From: Sphingomonas sp. LT1P40
Lineage (GTDB): Bacteria > Pseudomonadota > Alphaproteobacteria > Sphingomonadales > Sphingomonadaceae
NCBI RefSeq assembly: GCF_036663835.1
Contig: NZ_JAXOJT010000001.1
Span: 124,001-188,000, forward strand
Direction: 5' to 3'
DNA: 64,000 nt
Under the pieces are notes generated by a model. That model made no database searches and was not told where the DNA came from. It was given only the letters and a program-made list of their open reading frames with translations. Position numbers and translations under genes: made by a program. Shown here piece after piece: positions 24,171 through 34,276 of this stretch. How positions within the stretch are numbered: position 1 is the stretch's first letter; each line of letters begins with the position of its first letter.

Positions 24171-26969
24171 ATGTTGCGTAAAACCGCGCTGCTCTGCGCA
24201 TTGCTCACGTCTGCCACATCGGCATGGGCGGGCGACAAGCCGCTCTACGCGCCCGTTCCGGATTGGGTGAAGCCCGCACCGCCAGTGGACACGGCCAAAA
24301 TTGGCGACGATGCGCCGGTATTCCTGATAATCGATCAGCAGCAGCGGCTCGCCGATGGCCAAGTGTGGCATTATATCGAGAGCGCCACGCGCATCGCTTC
24401 GCCGCAAATCCTGACTCAGGCGGGCACGATCCAGATGCCGTGGAACCCCGATCATGGCGACCTGATCGTCCACAGCGCGTCGATCCTGCGCGGCGGCGAG
24501 ACGATCGACCTGCTGACCGGCGGCAAGCAGATCCCGGTGATCCGGCGCGAACAGAAGCTGGAGCAGATGCAGCTCGACGGGATGCTGACGGCAACGATGC
24601 CGGTCGAGGGGCTGCGCGTCGGCGATGTGCTGCGGCTGCGTTTCACCACGACGCGCAAGGACGCGACGCTGGCCGGCAATGTGCAGAGCAGCCTGCCGCT
24701 CTTCGCGCAGCCGATGCGCGTCGGCTTCGGCCGCGCCCGCCTGATCTGGCCAGAGGCGTCGACGGTGAATTGGCGATCCTATGCGGGTTACGTCAAGCCC
24801 GAGGCGGTGAAGATCGCCGGTGGCTATCGTGAGGTCAGCGTGCTGCTGCCGATCGCCAAGCAAGTCGAGATTCCCGGCGACGCGCCGATGCGGTTTCAGT
24901 CGCTGACCTTCATGGATGCCACCAGCTATGCCGATTGGGGTGCCGTGGCAAAGACGATGGCGCCGCTTTACCGCACCGAGGGGCTGATCGCGGCGGGCAG
25001 CCCGCTGGCGAAGGAAGTGGCGACGATCGCCGCCGCTTCGACCGATCCGCGCGTCCGTGCGGCGGCGGCGCTGCAACTGGTGCAGGACAAGGTCCGTTAC
25101 CTGTTCAACGGCATGGCACAGGGCAATTACGTGCCGCAGACGCCCGCCGACACCTGGTCGCTGCGCTATGGCGATTGCAAGGCCAAGACGCTGTTGCTGG
25201 TGGCGATCCTGCGCGAGCTGGGGATCGAGGCGGACGCCGTGCTGGTGCACAGCAAGATGGGCGATCTGGTGCCGAAGCGGCTGCCGATGCCGGGGGCGTT
25301 CGACCATGTCATCGTCCGCGCGATGGTGGGCGGCGAAAGCCTGTGGCTGGACGGCACGTCGAGCGGTGATCGCATGGCCGATCTGGCGAACGTCCCGCCG
25401 TTCCGCCACGCGCTGCCGTTGCGCGAGGCTGGGTCCGAACTGGTCGTCTTGCCCCAACGGCCCGCCGCGCGTCCCGACATCGATGCGCAAATAGATATCG
25501 ACCAGAGCGCCGGGATCCATTTTCCCGGCCCCTTTACCGCGAAGATCAGCATGCGCGGGCAGGTCGTTCAGCTCGTGCGCGGCGCGGTCGCCGCGCTGGG
25601 CAAGGACGAGACCGAGAAGATGATCGGCAATATGGTCGGCAACTATATCGAGACCGGTACCTACACCCAGCGCAAGTTAAGCTTCGACGATGTGGCAGGG
25701 ACCGCCGTCATCACCGCCAGCGGAGTCGCCTATCCCAATTGGGCGCGCGAGAATGAGCGGTTCAAGCTCACGCTCGACAATGCGGTGCAGGCTATCACCT
25801 TTGAACCCGACCGCAGCCGCATCACGTGGCGCGACCTGCCGGTGACCACCGGCGAAGCGGGCCATACCCGTATCCGCACCAGCTATCGCCTGCCCGGCGG
25901 CGGCAGCGGGTTCGCGTTCGACGGCGATCAGAAACTGCCGACGCAGATGGCCGGACGCATCCTGTCGCGTCAGGCGACGCTGTCGGGCGATGCGCTTCAG
26001 GTCGAGGATCGCACGATTGCGACCGGCGCCGAAGTCGCGCCGGCCGATATCGGGCCGGCGCGGCTGCAATTGTCACAGGCGAAGACGCGCCTGTTGCGCG
26101 GCGTCGCGCCCGCCGCCTATCCGCAGCGCTGGCAGGATGTCGCCACCGCGCGCAAGGCTGGCGGGTTCCAGAAGATCCTGGCCGTCTATGCCCAGGCGAT
26201 CGCCGCCGATCCGGGTGAGGTCGACGGCTATACCAACCGCGCCTGGTTCCATGAGCGCGTGTTCGACTATCCGGCGGCGATCCGCGACATGGACAAGGCG
26301 ATTTCGATTGCCCCGTCGGTCGATTCGCATCTGCGTCGCGCCGGCCTGTTCCACACCACCGGACAGCTCGACAAGGCGATTGCCGATGCCGATGCCGCGC
26401 GTGAACTCGACCCCGGCTCGACCGCCGCGATCAGCACCGCGATCAACCTGCGCGGCGAAAAGGGACAGCGCGACGCGGCGTTGGAAATGGTCGATCGTCA
26501 GATCGAATCGGCTGGCAAGGACAAGCCCGGTTTCCTCTCGCTCAAGGCCGATTTGCAGGCCGATGGTGGACAGGTCGATGCGGCGCTGGCAACGCTGGAC
26601 GCGGCGATCACCGCGCATCCGGGCAATGCCGTACTGCTCAACAGCCGCTGCTGGGTAAAGGGCACGCACAAGGTCGCGCTCGACACGGCGCTGCGCGATT
26701 GTTCGCGCGCGATCGAACTGAGCGACAATCCCGCCCCCGCGCTCGACAGCCGCGCGATGGTGTATTTCCGCCTGGGGCGGATGGAGGAAGCGCTGGGCGA
26801 CCTGAACGCCGCGCTCGACAGCGTGCCCGACATGCCCGCCGCGCTTTATCTGCGCGGGGTGGTGCGCAAGGCGAAGGGCGAGAGCGGGGCCGATGCCGAC
26901 GTGCTCGCCGCACGCATGATGTCGCCACAGATCGACGTTAAATACGGCAAGTGGGGGATCAAGCCGTAA
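24171..26969 (+). CDS. DUF3857, transglutaminase-like and TPR fusion protein, exported
   Basis: A 932-residue exported protein. A signal peptide (MLRKTALLCALLTSATSAWAG, 1-21) is followed by a DUF3857 domain (about 60-230) and a transglutaminase-like domain whose Cys-His-Asp triad is visible: Cys in RYGDCKAKT (about 342), His in GAFDHVIV and Asp in LWLDGTSS. A DUF3858-like beta domain follows, and residues 640-920 contain TPR repeats (DGYTNRAWFHERVFDYPAAI). Such proteins are periplasmic and may act on cross-links or peptides. The start at 24171 is chosen over an upstream TTG (24120) because it begins the signal peptide. Confidence 0.9.
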   Translation: MLRKTALLCALLTSATSAWAGDKPLYAPVPDWVKPAPPVDTAKIGDDAPVFLIIDQQQRLADGQVWHYIESATRIASPQILTQAGTIQMPWNPDHGDLIVHSASILRGGETIDLLTGGKQIPVIRREQKLEQMQLDGMLTATMPVEGLRVGDVLRLRFTTTRKDATLAGNVQSSLPLFAQPMRVGFGRARLIWPEASTVNWRSYAGYVKPEAVKIAGGYREVSVLLPIAKQVEIPGDAPMRFQSLTFMDATSYADWGAVAKTMAPLYRTEGLIAAGSPLAKEVATIAAASTDPRVRAAAALQLVQDKVRYLFNGMAQGNYVPQTPADTWSLRYGDCKAKTLLLVAILRELGIEADAVLVHSKMGDLVPKRLPMPGAFDHVIVRAMVGGESLWLDGTSSGDRMADLANVPPFRHALPLREAGSELVVLPQRPAARPDIDAQIDIDQSAGIHFPGPFTAKISMRGQVVQLVRGAVAALGKDETEKMIGNMVGNYIETGTYTQRKLSFDDVAGTAVITASGVAYPNWARENERFKLTLDNAVQAITFEPDRSRITWRDLPVTTGEAGHTRIRTSYRLPGGGSGFAFDGDQKLPTQMAGRILSRQATLSGDALQVEDRTIATGAEVAPADIGPARLQLSQAKTRLLRGVAPAAYPQRWQDVATARKAGGFQKILAVYAQAIAADPGEVDGYTNRAWFHERVFDYPAAIRDMDKAISIAPSVDSHLRRAGLFHTTGQLDKAIADADAARELDPGSTAAISTAINLRGEKGQRDAALEMVDRQIESAGKDKPGFLSLKADLQADGGQVDAALATLDAAITAHPGNAVLLNSRCWVKGTHKVALDTALRDCSRAIELSDNPAPALDSRAMVYFRLGRMEEALGDLNAALDSVPDMPAALYLRGVVRKAKGESGADADVLAARMMSPQIDVKYGKWGIKP

Positions 26970-27240
26970 GCGTGTCCCGACTTCTTGGGAAATTTTCACC
27001 CGATGCGACAAAGCGGCGATCATGCCGGCCCGTATTTTCCTACAAGCCCTCGGCCTGCTATCATCGCCGGGATGACCACGCACCGCCCCCCGCCATGCGA
27101 ATGCGCCACCCCGCGCCTCTCAACCGCGCGCGACACACATGCGTTTTTCGTCAAGACTGTCAAAAAACTGAACCCCTCCGTTCAGCAATCGCCGCCCGCA
27201 TTTTGCGATTTCTTCATGACCCGCCGCTAAATCCGCCCCC
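26970..27240. other. Intergenic region, no gene seen
   Basis: This 271-base gap lies between the DUF3857/TPR gene and the polysaccharide deacetylase gene. I see no clear promoter, hairpin or RNA. A short ATG-started frame at about 27072-27230 has no ribosome-binding site and an unusual composition, and is not called. Confidence 0.5.
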
Positions 27241-28194
27241 ATGCCGACTCGCGTCTTCCTGACCGTCGATACCGAACTGATGTGGCGTCACCACGCCGCC
27301 GGGCTTGATATCGACACTATCGCCGAACGATCGCTGGAACCGGCGGAGGTGGGTATCGGCTATCAGCTGAAGCTGCTTGCCGACCACGGGCTGAAGGCGA
27401 CCTTCTTCGTCGATCCGATGCCAGCGGTCGCCTATGGCATCGATCCGATCAAGCGCGTCGTCGGCGCGATTCTGGCGGCGGGGCAGGAGGTTCAGCTGCA
27501 TCTCCACCCCAACTGGGCGGCGGCGAGCGACGAGGATCGCGCCGCGCATGCCTCGTTTGAGCTGATCGACTTCACCTTCACCGAACAACGCGAACTGATC
27601 CGCGCCGCGTCCGACCTGCTCGTCGCGGCCGGGGCGCAGCGGCCGGTGGCGTTCCGCTCCGGCTCCTATTCGGCGAGCGACGACACGCTCAGCGCACTGG
27701 CTGAACTCGGCATCCGTTACGACAGCAGCCATAACGGCTCGGAACATCCCTGGCCCAGCGCGATCAGCCTGCCCGAACGCCAGATCGCGCCGGTCGAGCA
27801 TCGCAGCGTGATCGAAATTCCCGTGACACTGATCGAGGACTGCGCGGGGCATCTGCGTCATTTCCAGATCTGTGCGCTCTCCACCACCGAAATGCGCGAC
27901 GCGCTCGACCATGCCGTGCGCGCCAGCCATGTCGCCACCACGATAGTCAGCCATGGCTTCGAGCTGTGCAACCGCGCCGGCACCCGCGCCAATGCGATCC
28001 ATGTCCACCGGTTCGAAGCCTTGTGCCGCATGCTCGCCGAACGGCGCGGCGCGATGGTCACCAGCCATTTCGCCGACCTCGCCGATCTGCCGCTCGGCCG
28101 CGACGATCAGCCGCTCGGCCCCAGCCTGATCCGCACCCGGCTGCGTCAGGCACAGCAGCTCTGGTCCAACCTCGTCTCCGAGCGCGCTGCGTGA
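27241..28194 (+). CDS. Polysaccharide deacetylase (NodB-fold) family protein
   Basis: A 317-residue NodB-fold protein without signal peptide. Motif 1 is FLTVDTELMW, with Asp plus Thr-Glu rather than the canonical TFDD, and motif 2 is VQLHLHPNW, with a close His-x-His instead of HxxxH. FRSGSYSASDDTLSAL and VSHGFEL are the later motifs. The variant metal site means that deacetylase activity is likely but not certain. Its stop overlaps the start of the following acyltransferase gene by a GTGA junction, suggesting that the two are made together. Confidence 0.85.
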   Translation: MPTRVFLTVDTELMWRHHAAGLDIDTIAERSLEPAEVGIGYQLKLLADHGLKATFFVDPMPAVAYGIDPIKRVVGAILAAGQEVQLHLHPNWAAASDEDRAAHASFELIDFTFTEQRELIRAASDLLVAAGAQRPVAFRSGSYSASDDTLSALAELGIRYDSSHNGSEHPWPSAISLPERQIAPVEHRSVIEIPVTLIEDCAGHLRHFQICALSTTEMRDALDHAVRASHVATTIVSHGFELCNRAGTRANAIHVHRFEALCRMLAERRGAMVTSHFADLADLPLGRDDQPLGPSLIRTRLRQAQQLWSNLVSERAA

Positions 28195-29129
28195 CACCCG
28201 AAATAGTCTTTGGCGTGACCGCGCGACCCACCGCCCTAAGCTTCAAGATCGGCGCCCGCACGCTGATGGCGGTGCAGCGCGCGATGGTGCGCGTCAACGT
28301 CAGTCTCGACGCGGCGCGCGAAGGGCGTCTGCCCGTCCTCCCGCCGCTGCCGCGCGACGGGCAAGGCTATCTCGTCACGTCATTGCCCGAGGACCGGCTG
28401 GAGGCAATGATTTATGCCTCGGGCCGCATGATCGGCTTCGTACGTCAACGTTATACCCGTTATTATGCTGACCTGACCGGCGGTTACGACGCCTACCTCG
28501 CCGGGCTTTCGAGCAACGCGCGCCAAGGCGTGAAGCGCAAGGCGAAGAAGATCGCGATGGTCTCCGGCGGCACGCTCGACGTGCGCCGCTATCGCACCCC
28601 GGCTGAGCTGGAGGCGTTCCACGACATTGCCCGCCGCATCGCGCTGCGCACCTATCAGGAAAAGCTGATGGGCGAGGGGCTGCCCGACACCCCCGACTTC
28701 ATCCACACGATGGTGACGATGGCGGCGGCGGACGAGGTCCGCGCCTGGCTCCTCCACATTGCCGGCGAACCGGCCGCCTATCTCTATTGCCCGATCCATG
28801 GCGACACCGTGATCTACGAATATGTCGGGCATGATCCGGCGTTCAACGACCTGTCCCCCGGCGCGGTGCTGCAAATGGAAGCGTTCCGCGACCTGTTCGA
28901 TGAAGGGCGGTTTTCGCGCTTCGACTTCACCGAGGGGGAGGGGCAACACAAACGCCAATATTCCACCGGCGGCGTCGCCTGTCTCGACCTGCTCCTCCTG
29001 CGCCCATCACTGGCCAACCGCGTTACGACGGCGGCGCTGGGCGGCTTCAACCGCACGGTTGCGGGGGGGAAGGCAGTGGTCGAGGCAGTGGGGCTGGAAA
29101 AGATCGCGAAGAAGCTGCGGCGGGGGTAA
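28191..29129 (+). CDS. GNAT/CelD-FemAB-type acyltransferase
   Basis: A 312-residue protein related to the CelD/BcsL acetyltransferases (PF13480). The acyltransferase core includes LRHIAGEPAAYLYCPIHGD-like sequence (actual LLHIAGEPAAYLYCPIHGD), IYEYVGHDPAFNDLSPGAVL and FDFTEGEGQHKRQYSTGG. The start is GTG at 28191 in a 4-base GTGA overlap with the deacetylase gene, preferred over an out-of-family upstream extension. This family modifies sugars or peptides of cell-surface polymers. The substrate is unknown. Confidence 0.85.
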   Translation: MTPEIVFGVTARPTALSFKIGARTLMAVQRAMVRVNVSLDAAREGRLPVLPPLPRDGQGYLVTSLPEDRLEAMIYASGRMIGFVRQRYTRYYADLTGGYDAYLAGLSSNARQGVKRKAKKIAMVSGGTLDVRRYRTPAELEAFHDIARRIALRTYQEKLMGEGLPDTPDFIHTMVTMAAADEVRAWLLHIAGEPAAYLYCPIHGDTVIYEYVGHDPAFNDLSPGAVLQMEAFRDLFDEGRFSRFDFTEGEGQHKRQYSTGGVACLDLLLLRPSLANRVTTAALGGFNRTVAGGKAVVEAVGLEKIAKKLRRG

Positions 29130-29138
29130 TGTCCCCCC

Positions 29139-29870
29139 ATGCACCTCAACGCCACCGCCATCGTCCTCGCCGTCCGCCCCCACGGCGAATCCGGCGCGAT
29201 CGTGCGGGCGTTGACGGCGGAGGCGGGCCTGCTCCCCGGCTATGTGCGTGGCGGTCGCTCCCGCCAGCATCGCCCGACGTTGCAACCCGGCAACCTCATC
29301 CTCGGCGACTGGCGCGCGCGCACCGACGACCAGCTCCCCGCGCTGACCGTCGAACTGATCCACAGCCGCGCGCCGATGTTCCGCGAACCGCTCCCCGCCG
29401 CCGCCTTCGAATGGGCGACCGCGCTCACGGCTGGCATCCTGCCGGAGGGGCAGGCTTATCCGCAAATCTATGCTGCGCTGGGCGGGATGCTCGATGCGAT
29501 CGAGGCGGCACCCGCGGCGCGCGGCTGGGCCGTGGCGCTGGTGCGCTATGAGCTGCTGCTGCTTGCCGCGCTCGGCTTCGGCCTCGATCTCGACCGGTGC
29601 GCCGCGACCGGATCGACCGAGGACCTTGCCTTTGTCAGCCCGAAAAGCGCGACTGCGGTCAGCCGTGCGGCGGCAACCGGCTATGAGGCGCGGCTGCTGC
29701 CCTTGCCCGCGTTCGTGCGCACCGGCGGCCCTGCCGAATGGGACGATATCCTTGCCGGACTGCGCCTGACCGGGCATTTCCTCGAGCGCGACCTGCTCCA
29801 CGGACGGGCGGCGGAGGTGCTGGCAGCACGCACGCGGCTGGTCGATCGGCTCAAGCGGGCGGTTGCGTGA
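29139..29870 (+). CDS. recO: DNA repair protein RecO
   Basis: A 243-residue recombination mediator that helps load RecA on SSB-coated single-stranded DNA. It has the N-terminal OB fold (about 1-80, starting [25 protein letters not shown] with [19 protein letters not shown]) and a helical C-terminal domain ([39 protein letters not shown]). The CxxC zinc motif of some RecO proteins is not seen. It lies 9 bases after the acyltransferase gene, with no ribosome-binding site separating them strongly. Confidence 0.95.
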   Translation: MHLNATAIVLAVRPHGESGAIVRALTAEAGLLPGYVRGGRSRQHRPTLQPGNLILGDWRARTDDQLPALTVELIHSRAPMFREPLPAAAFEWATALTAGILPEGQAYPQIYAALGGMLDAIEAAPAARGWAVALVRYELLLLAALGFGLDLDRCAATGSTEDLAFVSPKSATAVSRAAATGYEARLLPLPAFVRTGGPAEWDDILAGLRLTGHFLERDLLHGRAAEVLAARTRLVDRLKRAVA

Positions 29871-29918
29871 ACCGCGCAAGCCGGTAATGCGCCTGCAAAC
29901 GAGTGGGTGGGAGTTTCA

Positions 29919-30965
29919 ATGCCGCTGATCGCAATTCTTCCCGGCGACGGGATCGGTCCCGAAGTCACCGCCGAAGCGCGCCGCGTGCTGGATGCGCTGA
30001 ACCTGGGCCTGACGTTCGAGGAAGCCCCGGTCGGCGGCGCGGCGTATTTCAGCGATGGCCACCCGCTGCCGCCCGCCACGCTCGATCTGGCGAAGCGCGC
30101 TGACGCCATCCTTTTCGGCGCGGTCGGCGATCCGCGCTGCGACAATCTCGAGCGCCATCTGCGCCCCGAACAGGCGATCCTCGGCCTGCGCAAGGAACTT
30201 GAGCTGTTCGCCAACCTGCGTCCCGCGCGGCTGTTCGCGGGACTTGAGGACGCCTCGGCGCTCAAGCCAGAGGTGGCGGGCGCGATCGACATGGTCATCA
30301 TCCGTGAACTGAACGGTGACGTCTATTTCGGCGAAAAGGGCATGCGTACCACCGCGACGGGTCGCCGCGAAGGCTATGACATCATGTCCTATAACGAGGA
30401 CGAAGTTGCCCGCATTGCCCGCGTCGGCTTTGAAACCGCGCGGGTGCGCAACCGGAAATTATGCTCGGTCGACAAGGCCAATGTCCTCGAAACCTCGCAA
30501 TTGTGGCGCGACGTGGTGATCGAGGTTTCGGCCGACTATCCCGATATCGCGCTGACCCACATGTATGTCGACAATGCCGCGATGCAGCTGGTGCGCAATC
30601 CCGGCCAGTTCGACGTGATCGTCACCGGCAATCTGTTCGGCGACATCCTGTCCGATCAGGCGAGCATGTGCGCCGGCTCGATCGGCATGCTCCCCTCCGC
30701 CGCGCTCAACGGCAGCGGCAAGGGGTTATACGAACCGATTCACGGCTCCGCGCCGGACATTGCGGGGCAGGGCAAGGCCAATCCGTGCGCGACGATCCTT
30801 TCGACCGCCATGCTGCTGCGTTACTCGCTGGGCCTGGAGGCGGAAGCGGATCGGATCGAGGCGGCGGTGACGGCGGCGCTGGTGAGCGGCGCGCGCACCC
30901 CCGAATTGGGCGGCACGCTGACCACCCGCGAAATGGGCGACGCCGTGCTGAAGGCGCTTGCGTGA
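29919..30965 (+). CDS. leuB: 3-isopropylmalate dehydrogenase
   Basis: A 348-residue NAD-dependent dehydrogenase of leucine synthesis, which oxidises 3-isopropylmalate. Conserved motifs: GDGIGPEV at the N-terminus, [29 protein letters not shown], the metal/NAD site [13 protein letters not shown], and the NAD-binding [21 protein letters not shown]. The start at 29919 has GTGGGTGGGAG upstream. The stop overlaps the next gene by a GTGA junction. Confidence 0.97.
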   Translation: MPLIAILPGDGIGPEVTAEARRVLDALNLGLTFEEAPVGGAAYFSDGHPLPPATLDLAKRADAILFGAVGDPRCDNLERHLRPEQAILGLRKELELFANLRPARLFAGLEDASALKPEVAGAIDMVIIRELNGDVYFGEKGMRTTATGRREGYDIMSYNEDEVARIARVGFETARVRNRKLCSVDKANVLETSQLWRDVVIEVSADYPDIALTHMYVDNAAMQLVRNPGQFDVIVTGNLFGDILSDQASMCAGSIGMLPSAALNGSGKGLYEPIHGSAPDIAGQGKANPCATILSTAMLLRYSLGLEAEADRIEAAVTAALVSGARTPELGGTLTTREMGDAVLKALA

Positions 30966-32065
30966 AGCCTGAACTGCTCGAACTGGCGGTCGTCGTCCCG
31001 ACCTTCAACGAGCGGACCAACGTGCCCATTCTCGTCGCCGCGCTGGACCGGGCGCTGGCGGGGCGGAACTGGGAAGCGATCTTCGTCGACGACGACAGTC
31101 CTGACGGCACTGCGGATGCCGCGCGCGAACTGGGCCGGACCGATCCGCGCGTCCGCGTGATCCAGCGGATTGGGCGGCGCGGACTGTCCTCCGCCACGAT
31201 CGAGGGAATGTGCGCCACCGCTGCACCAGTCGTCGCCGTAATCGACGGCGACATGCAGCATGACGAGACGCTGCTGCCGAAGATGCTCGATGCGTTGCAG
31301 GCCGACGAGAGCCTCGACGTCGCGATCGGATCGCGCTTTGTCGAGGGCGGCGGCACCGGTGAGTGGGACGGCGACCGCGTCGCCAAGTCCGCACTCGCCA
31401 CGCGCCTGTCGCGACGGGTGCTGAAGGCCGACCTCAGCGATCCGATGAGCGGATTTTTCATGGCGCGCAGCAACGTCGTGCGCGAAATGGTGCCGCATCT
31501 CTCGGCCATCGGCTTCAAGATCCTGCTCGACATCATGACCGCTTCCCCGCGCCCGCTAAAGTTCGTCGAGCTGCCCTATGTGTTCCGCACGCGGACCGAG
31601 GGGGAGAGCAAGCTCGATCACGTCGTTGCGATGGAATATCTGATCGCGTTGTACGACCGCATGTTCGGTCGCGTGATCCCGGTGCGCTTTGCGATGTTCT
31701 CCGCCATCGGCGCGCTGGGCGCGGGCGTGCATTTCGCGGTGCTGGCGCTGCTGTTTCAGGGGCTGGGCTTCACCTTCCTGACCGGCACGATCGTCGCCAC
31801 GCTGGTCGCGATGACGTTCAACTTCTTCCTCAACAATGCGCTGACCTACCGCGACCGCCGACTGAAGGGGTTCCGGCAATTGCTCGACGGCTGGGTCAGT
31901 TTCTGCGTGGTCTGTTCTGTTGGAGCAGTGGCCAATGTCGGTGTCGCGGCGTTTCTGCATGATGTGCAGGACGCACAATGGGCACCGTCCGCGCTGGCCG
32001 GGATCATGGTGTCTGCGGTCTGGAATTACGCGCTGTCGTCGCGTTTCGTATGGGGGCGGTATTGA
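30962..32065 (+). CDS. GT2 glycosyltransferase fused to GtrA-like membrane domain
   Basis: A 367-residue fusion. Residues 1-235 are a family-2 glycosyltransferase of the dolichol/polyprenyl-phosphate mannose synthase type: [25 protein letters not shown] and the DGDMQHDE motif (DxD-like). The C-terminal part (about 240-367) is a GtrA-like four-helix domain ([37 protein letters not shown]), thought to flip or hold lipid-linked sugars. It should make a lipid-phosphate-linked hexose for glycosylation. GTG start at 30962 is coupled to leuB by a GTGA overlap. Confidence 0.92.
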   Translation: MKPELLELAVVVPTFNERTNVPILVAALDRALAGRNWEAIFVDDDSPDGTADAARELGRTDPRVRVIQRIGRRGLSSATIEGMCATAAPVVAVIDGDMQHDETLLPKMLDALQADESLDVAIGSRFVEGGGTGEWDGDRVAKSALATRLSRRVLKADLSDPMSGFFMARSNVVREMVPHLSAIGFKILLDIMTASPRPLKFVELPYVFRTRTEGESKLDHVVAMEYLIALYDRMFGRVIPVRFAMFSAIGALGAGVHFAVLALLFQGLGFTFLTGTIVATLVAMTFNFFLNNALTYRDRRLKGFRQLLDGWVSFCVVCSVGAVANVGVAAFLHDVQDAQWAPSALAGIMVSAVWNYALSSRFVWGRY

Positions 32066-32967
32066 GGTTTCTGGCGCCGCTCCTGCTGCTTGCCGCGACA
32101 CCTGTGATGGCACAGGAGGTGGACGACGTCGTCATTACGGCGCGTGCGTCGGGTGCGCCGATGTGGACTATCCAGACGCCGACCGGTGTCGTGCTGCTGG
32201 TCGGTGAGATCACCAATGTGCCAAAGGCGACACCGTGGCGGCCCGAACGGCTGGAGGCTGCGACGGCGCGGGCACAACGCATCATCCTCGGCACCAAGGC
32301 CAAGATCTCGCCCGGCGACATCTTCCGCCTGCTGTTTAGCGGCGGCAAGCTGACGAAACTGCCCGATAAGCGTGTCGCCGCCGATTATCTCGACGCGCCG
32401 CGACTGGCGCGACTGGAGGCGCTCGGGCTGAAATACGAGCAGGATTACGCTAGCCGAAATTTCCTTATTTCCGCTTTTGACCTGTTGGCAAAGCGGCTGG
32501 CATTCAACAAGGATACCGCCGACGATGCGTCGGATGTGGTGCGCAAGGCCGCACGGCGAACCGACATTCCCGCTCAGCCGGTCGGTGAGGTGCGCGGCGA
32601 GGATATGATCGACAACCTCTTCGCTGCCGGGCCGGAAACGCATATCCCGTGCCTTGACGCGGCGATGACCGCAGCCGAGACCGGCCCTGCGATCGTCACG
32701 GCACGCGGTGCCGCCTGGACCAGTTTCGACGTGCCGACGGTGATGGCCAACCCGCTCGAAACCGCGCTGGGTCGCTGCTGGCCATGGACCAATGACAGTC
32801 TGGGCTCGGTGCTGCGCGGGCAATGGGTCGATGCGATCCGCGATGCGACGGCAAAACCGGGTGTGACGCTGGCGGTGGTGCCGCTGCGGGTGCTGGCGGA
32901 GAAAGATGGGGTGCTCGACCAGCTCGAAGCGCGGGGGCTGCCGATCAAGGGGCCGAAGTGGCGTTAA
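32050..32967 (+). CDS. Exported TraB/GumN family protein
   Basis: A 305-residue protein with a signal peptide ([22 protein letters not shown], 1-22). The middle and end match the TraB/GumN family (Tiki-like proteases): PMWTIQTPTGVVLLVGEI, a pattern of conserved LP/DKR motifs and the C-terminal LAVVPLRVLAEKDGVLDQLEARGL. The usual GX2H motif of the family appears altered, so catalytic activity is doubtful. It overlaps the end of the glycosyltransferase gene by 16 bases, and its stop shares a TTAA with the convergent PMT gene stop. Confidence 0.82.
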   Translation: MGAVLRFLAPLLLLAATPVMAQEVDDVVITARASGAPMWTIQTPTGVVLLVGEITNVPKATPWRPERLEAATARAQRIILGTKAKISPGDIFRLLFSGGKLTKLPDKRVAADYLDAPRLARLEALGLKYEQDYASRNFLISAFDLLAKRLAFNKDTADDASDVVRKAARRTDIPAQPVGEVRGEDMIDNLFAAGPETHIPCLDAAMTAAETGPAIVTARGAAWTSFDVPTVMANPLETALGRCWPWTNDSLGSVLRGQWVDAIRDATAKPGVTLAVVPLRVLAEKDGVLDQLEARGLPIKGPKWR

Positions 32968-34193
32968 GCCCAGCCCGGTAGCCAGATCCACCGCTCGAAC
33001 CCGCGCTCTCCCGCCAGCGGCAGGGCGGCGATGATCGGGTAGAAGAACACGAACACCCCGATCCCGATCACTAGAAACCACTCGTCATTGCGCTTCACCC
33101 GTGCGGCGTAGTGGTGGAACGCCACCGCCAGCACGACGCACAGGATGATGCTCGGCAGATAGTAATAATAATAAAAGCCGAGCGACTTGGGGATCACCGC
33201 CCATACGCCGAGTGAGAATGTCCACAACGCCGCCGCCGCCAGCGGCACGCCCGCCTTTTCGCGCAGCCCCGCCCACCAGCACGCCGCGACCGCCAGCAAC
33301 CCGCCCCACATGATCGCCGGATTGCCGATCAACAGCACGCCCCGCACCGCCCCCTGATCGGGCTCATAAAAATACCATATCGGCCGCAACAATAGCGGCC
33401 AGCTCCACCAGCTCGACTGATAGGGGTGGGCGCTCAGCACCTGAGTCTGAAGCTGCCACATCTCCAGCTGGAACGGAAATATCGACAGAATCGTCAGCGG
33501 ATCGGCGGTGTAGAAAAAAGCGGGGGCAAAGGTCAGGAAATAAGTGCCGACGCTAAGGACACCCAGGATGGCGAGACCCGCGAACCAGCCGATCCCGCCG
33601 AACCGTGCAGGGTGCCCGCGCCGCAGCCACAGGAACGCGACCCCAGCCAGTGCAACATAAGGCACCGCCGCCCATTTCACCGCGACCGCACAGCCGAGCA
33701 TCACGGCGCAGAACGTCCACACCCAGCGCGACTGGGACTGCATCGCCCACAAAAACGCCACGCCCGCCCACACCAGAAACGCACCCAGAAACGCGTCGAG
33801 CATCCCGATCCGCGCCTGCACGAAGATCGTCTGGCCGAGCATCGCAAACAGTGCCGCGAACAGCGCAGCCCGTGTCGCACCGGTCAGCCGCAAGGTGAAG
33901 GCATAAACCCCGACGACCGTCGCCGTGCCCGCCAGCGTCGCCATCGCGCGCCAGCCGATCGAATTGTCTCCAAAAAGCATCATGCCCAGCGCGATCAACG
34001 ACTTCCCCAGCATGGGATGCTCCGGGTTCACCGGATGTGCCAGTGCCAGCAGCGCGCGCGCGGCGGGGACGTAATGGACTTCGTCGAACAGCAGGATGCT
34101 GGGCCGGTGCAGCCCGATCGTGAACAGTAATTGCGCAGCGATGCCGATCAGCAATGCCAACAGGACGGGACGGTGTTGGAGACGGTCGAGCAT
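32964..34193 (-). CDS. PMT-family (GT39) lipid-carrier-dependent glycosyltransferase
   Basis: A membrane protein of about 409 residues with at least nine helices, matching the PMT (PF02366) protein-O-mannosyltransferase or ArnT-like superfamily. The first periplasmic loop holds the key acidic motif LLFDEVHYVPAARALL, and the helix pattern continues to the C-terminus. It should transfer a sugar from a lipid-phosphate donor to a protein or lipid A. The neighbouring GT2-GtrA protein could supply such a donor. The start at 34193 (MLDRLQHRP) is a choice; a GTG at 34229 with AAGGGA upstream is also possible. Confidence 0.88.
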   Translation of the reverse strand: MLDRLQHRPVLLALLIGIAAQLLFTIGLHRPSILLFDEVHYVPAARALLALAHPVNPEHPMLGKSLIALGMMLFGDNSIGWRAMATLAGTATVVGVYAFTLRLTGATRAALFAALFAMLGQTIFVQARIGMLDAFLGAFLVWAGVAFLWAMQSQSRWVWTFCAVMLGCAVAVKWAAVPYVALAGVAFLWLRRGHPARFGGIGWFAGLAILGVLSVGTYFLTFAPAFFYTADPLTILSIFPFQLEMWQLQTQVLSAHPYQSSWWSWPLLLRPIWYFYEPDQGAVRGVLLIGNPAIMWGGLLAVAACWWAGLREKAGVPLAAAALWTFSLGVWAVIPKSLGFYYYYYLPSIILCVVLAVAFHHYAARVKRNDEWFLVIGIGVFVFFYPIIAALPLAGERGFERWIWLPGWA

Positions 34194-34276
34194 TGCGGCG
34201 TGGATAGCGCAGCTTCGCGGCGGCGTCACCCGCTGTCCCTTGCATGCGCAGCCCCTACGCTTCTAGAGGGTAGCCC

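Noticed and set aside
27072..27230. Small ATG-started frame in the gap before the deacetylase gene
   Set aside because: No ribosome-binding site, unusual composition and no recognisable sequence.
34194..34276. SAM-type riboswitch upstream of metZ
   Set aside because: Alphaproteobacteria use SAM-II here in some species, but the 83-base gap shows no convincing pseudoknot sequence that I can identify by eye.
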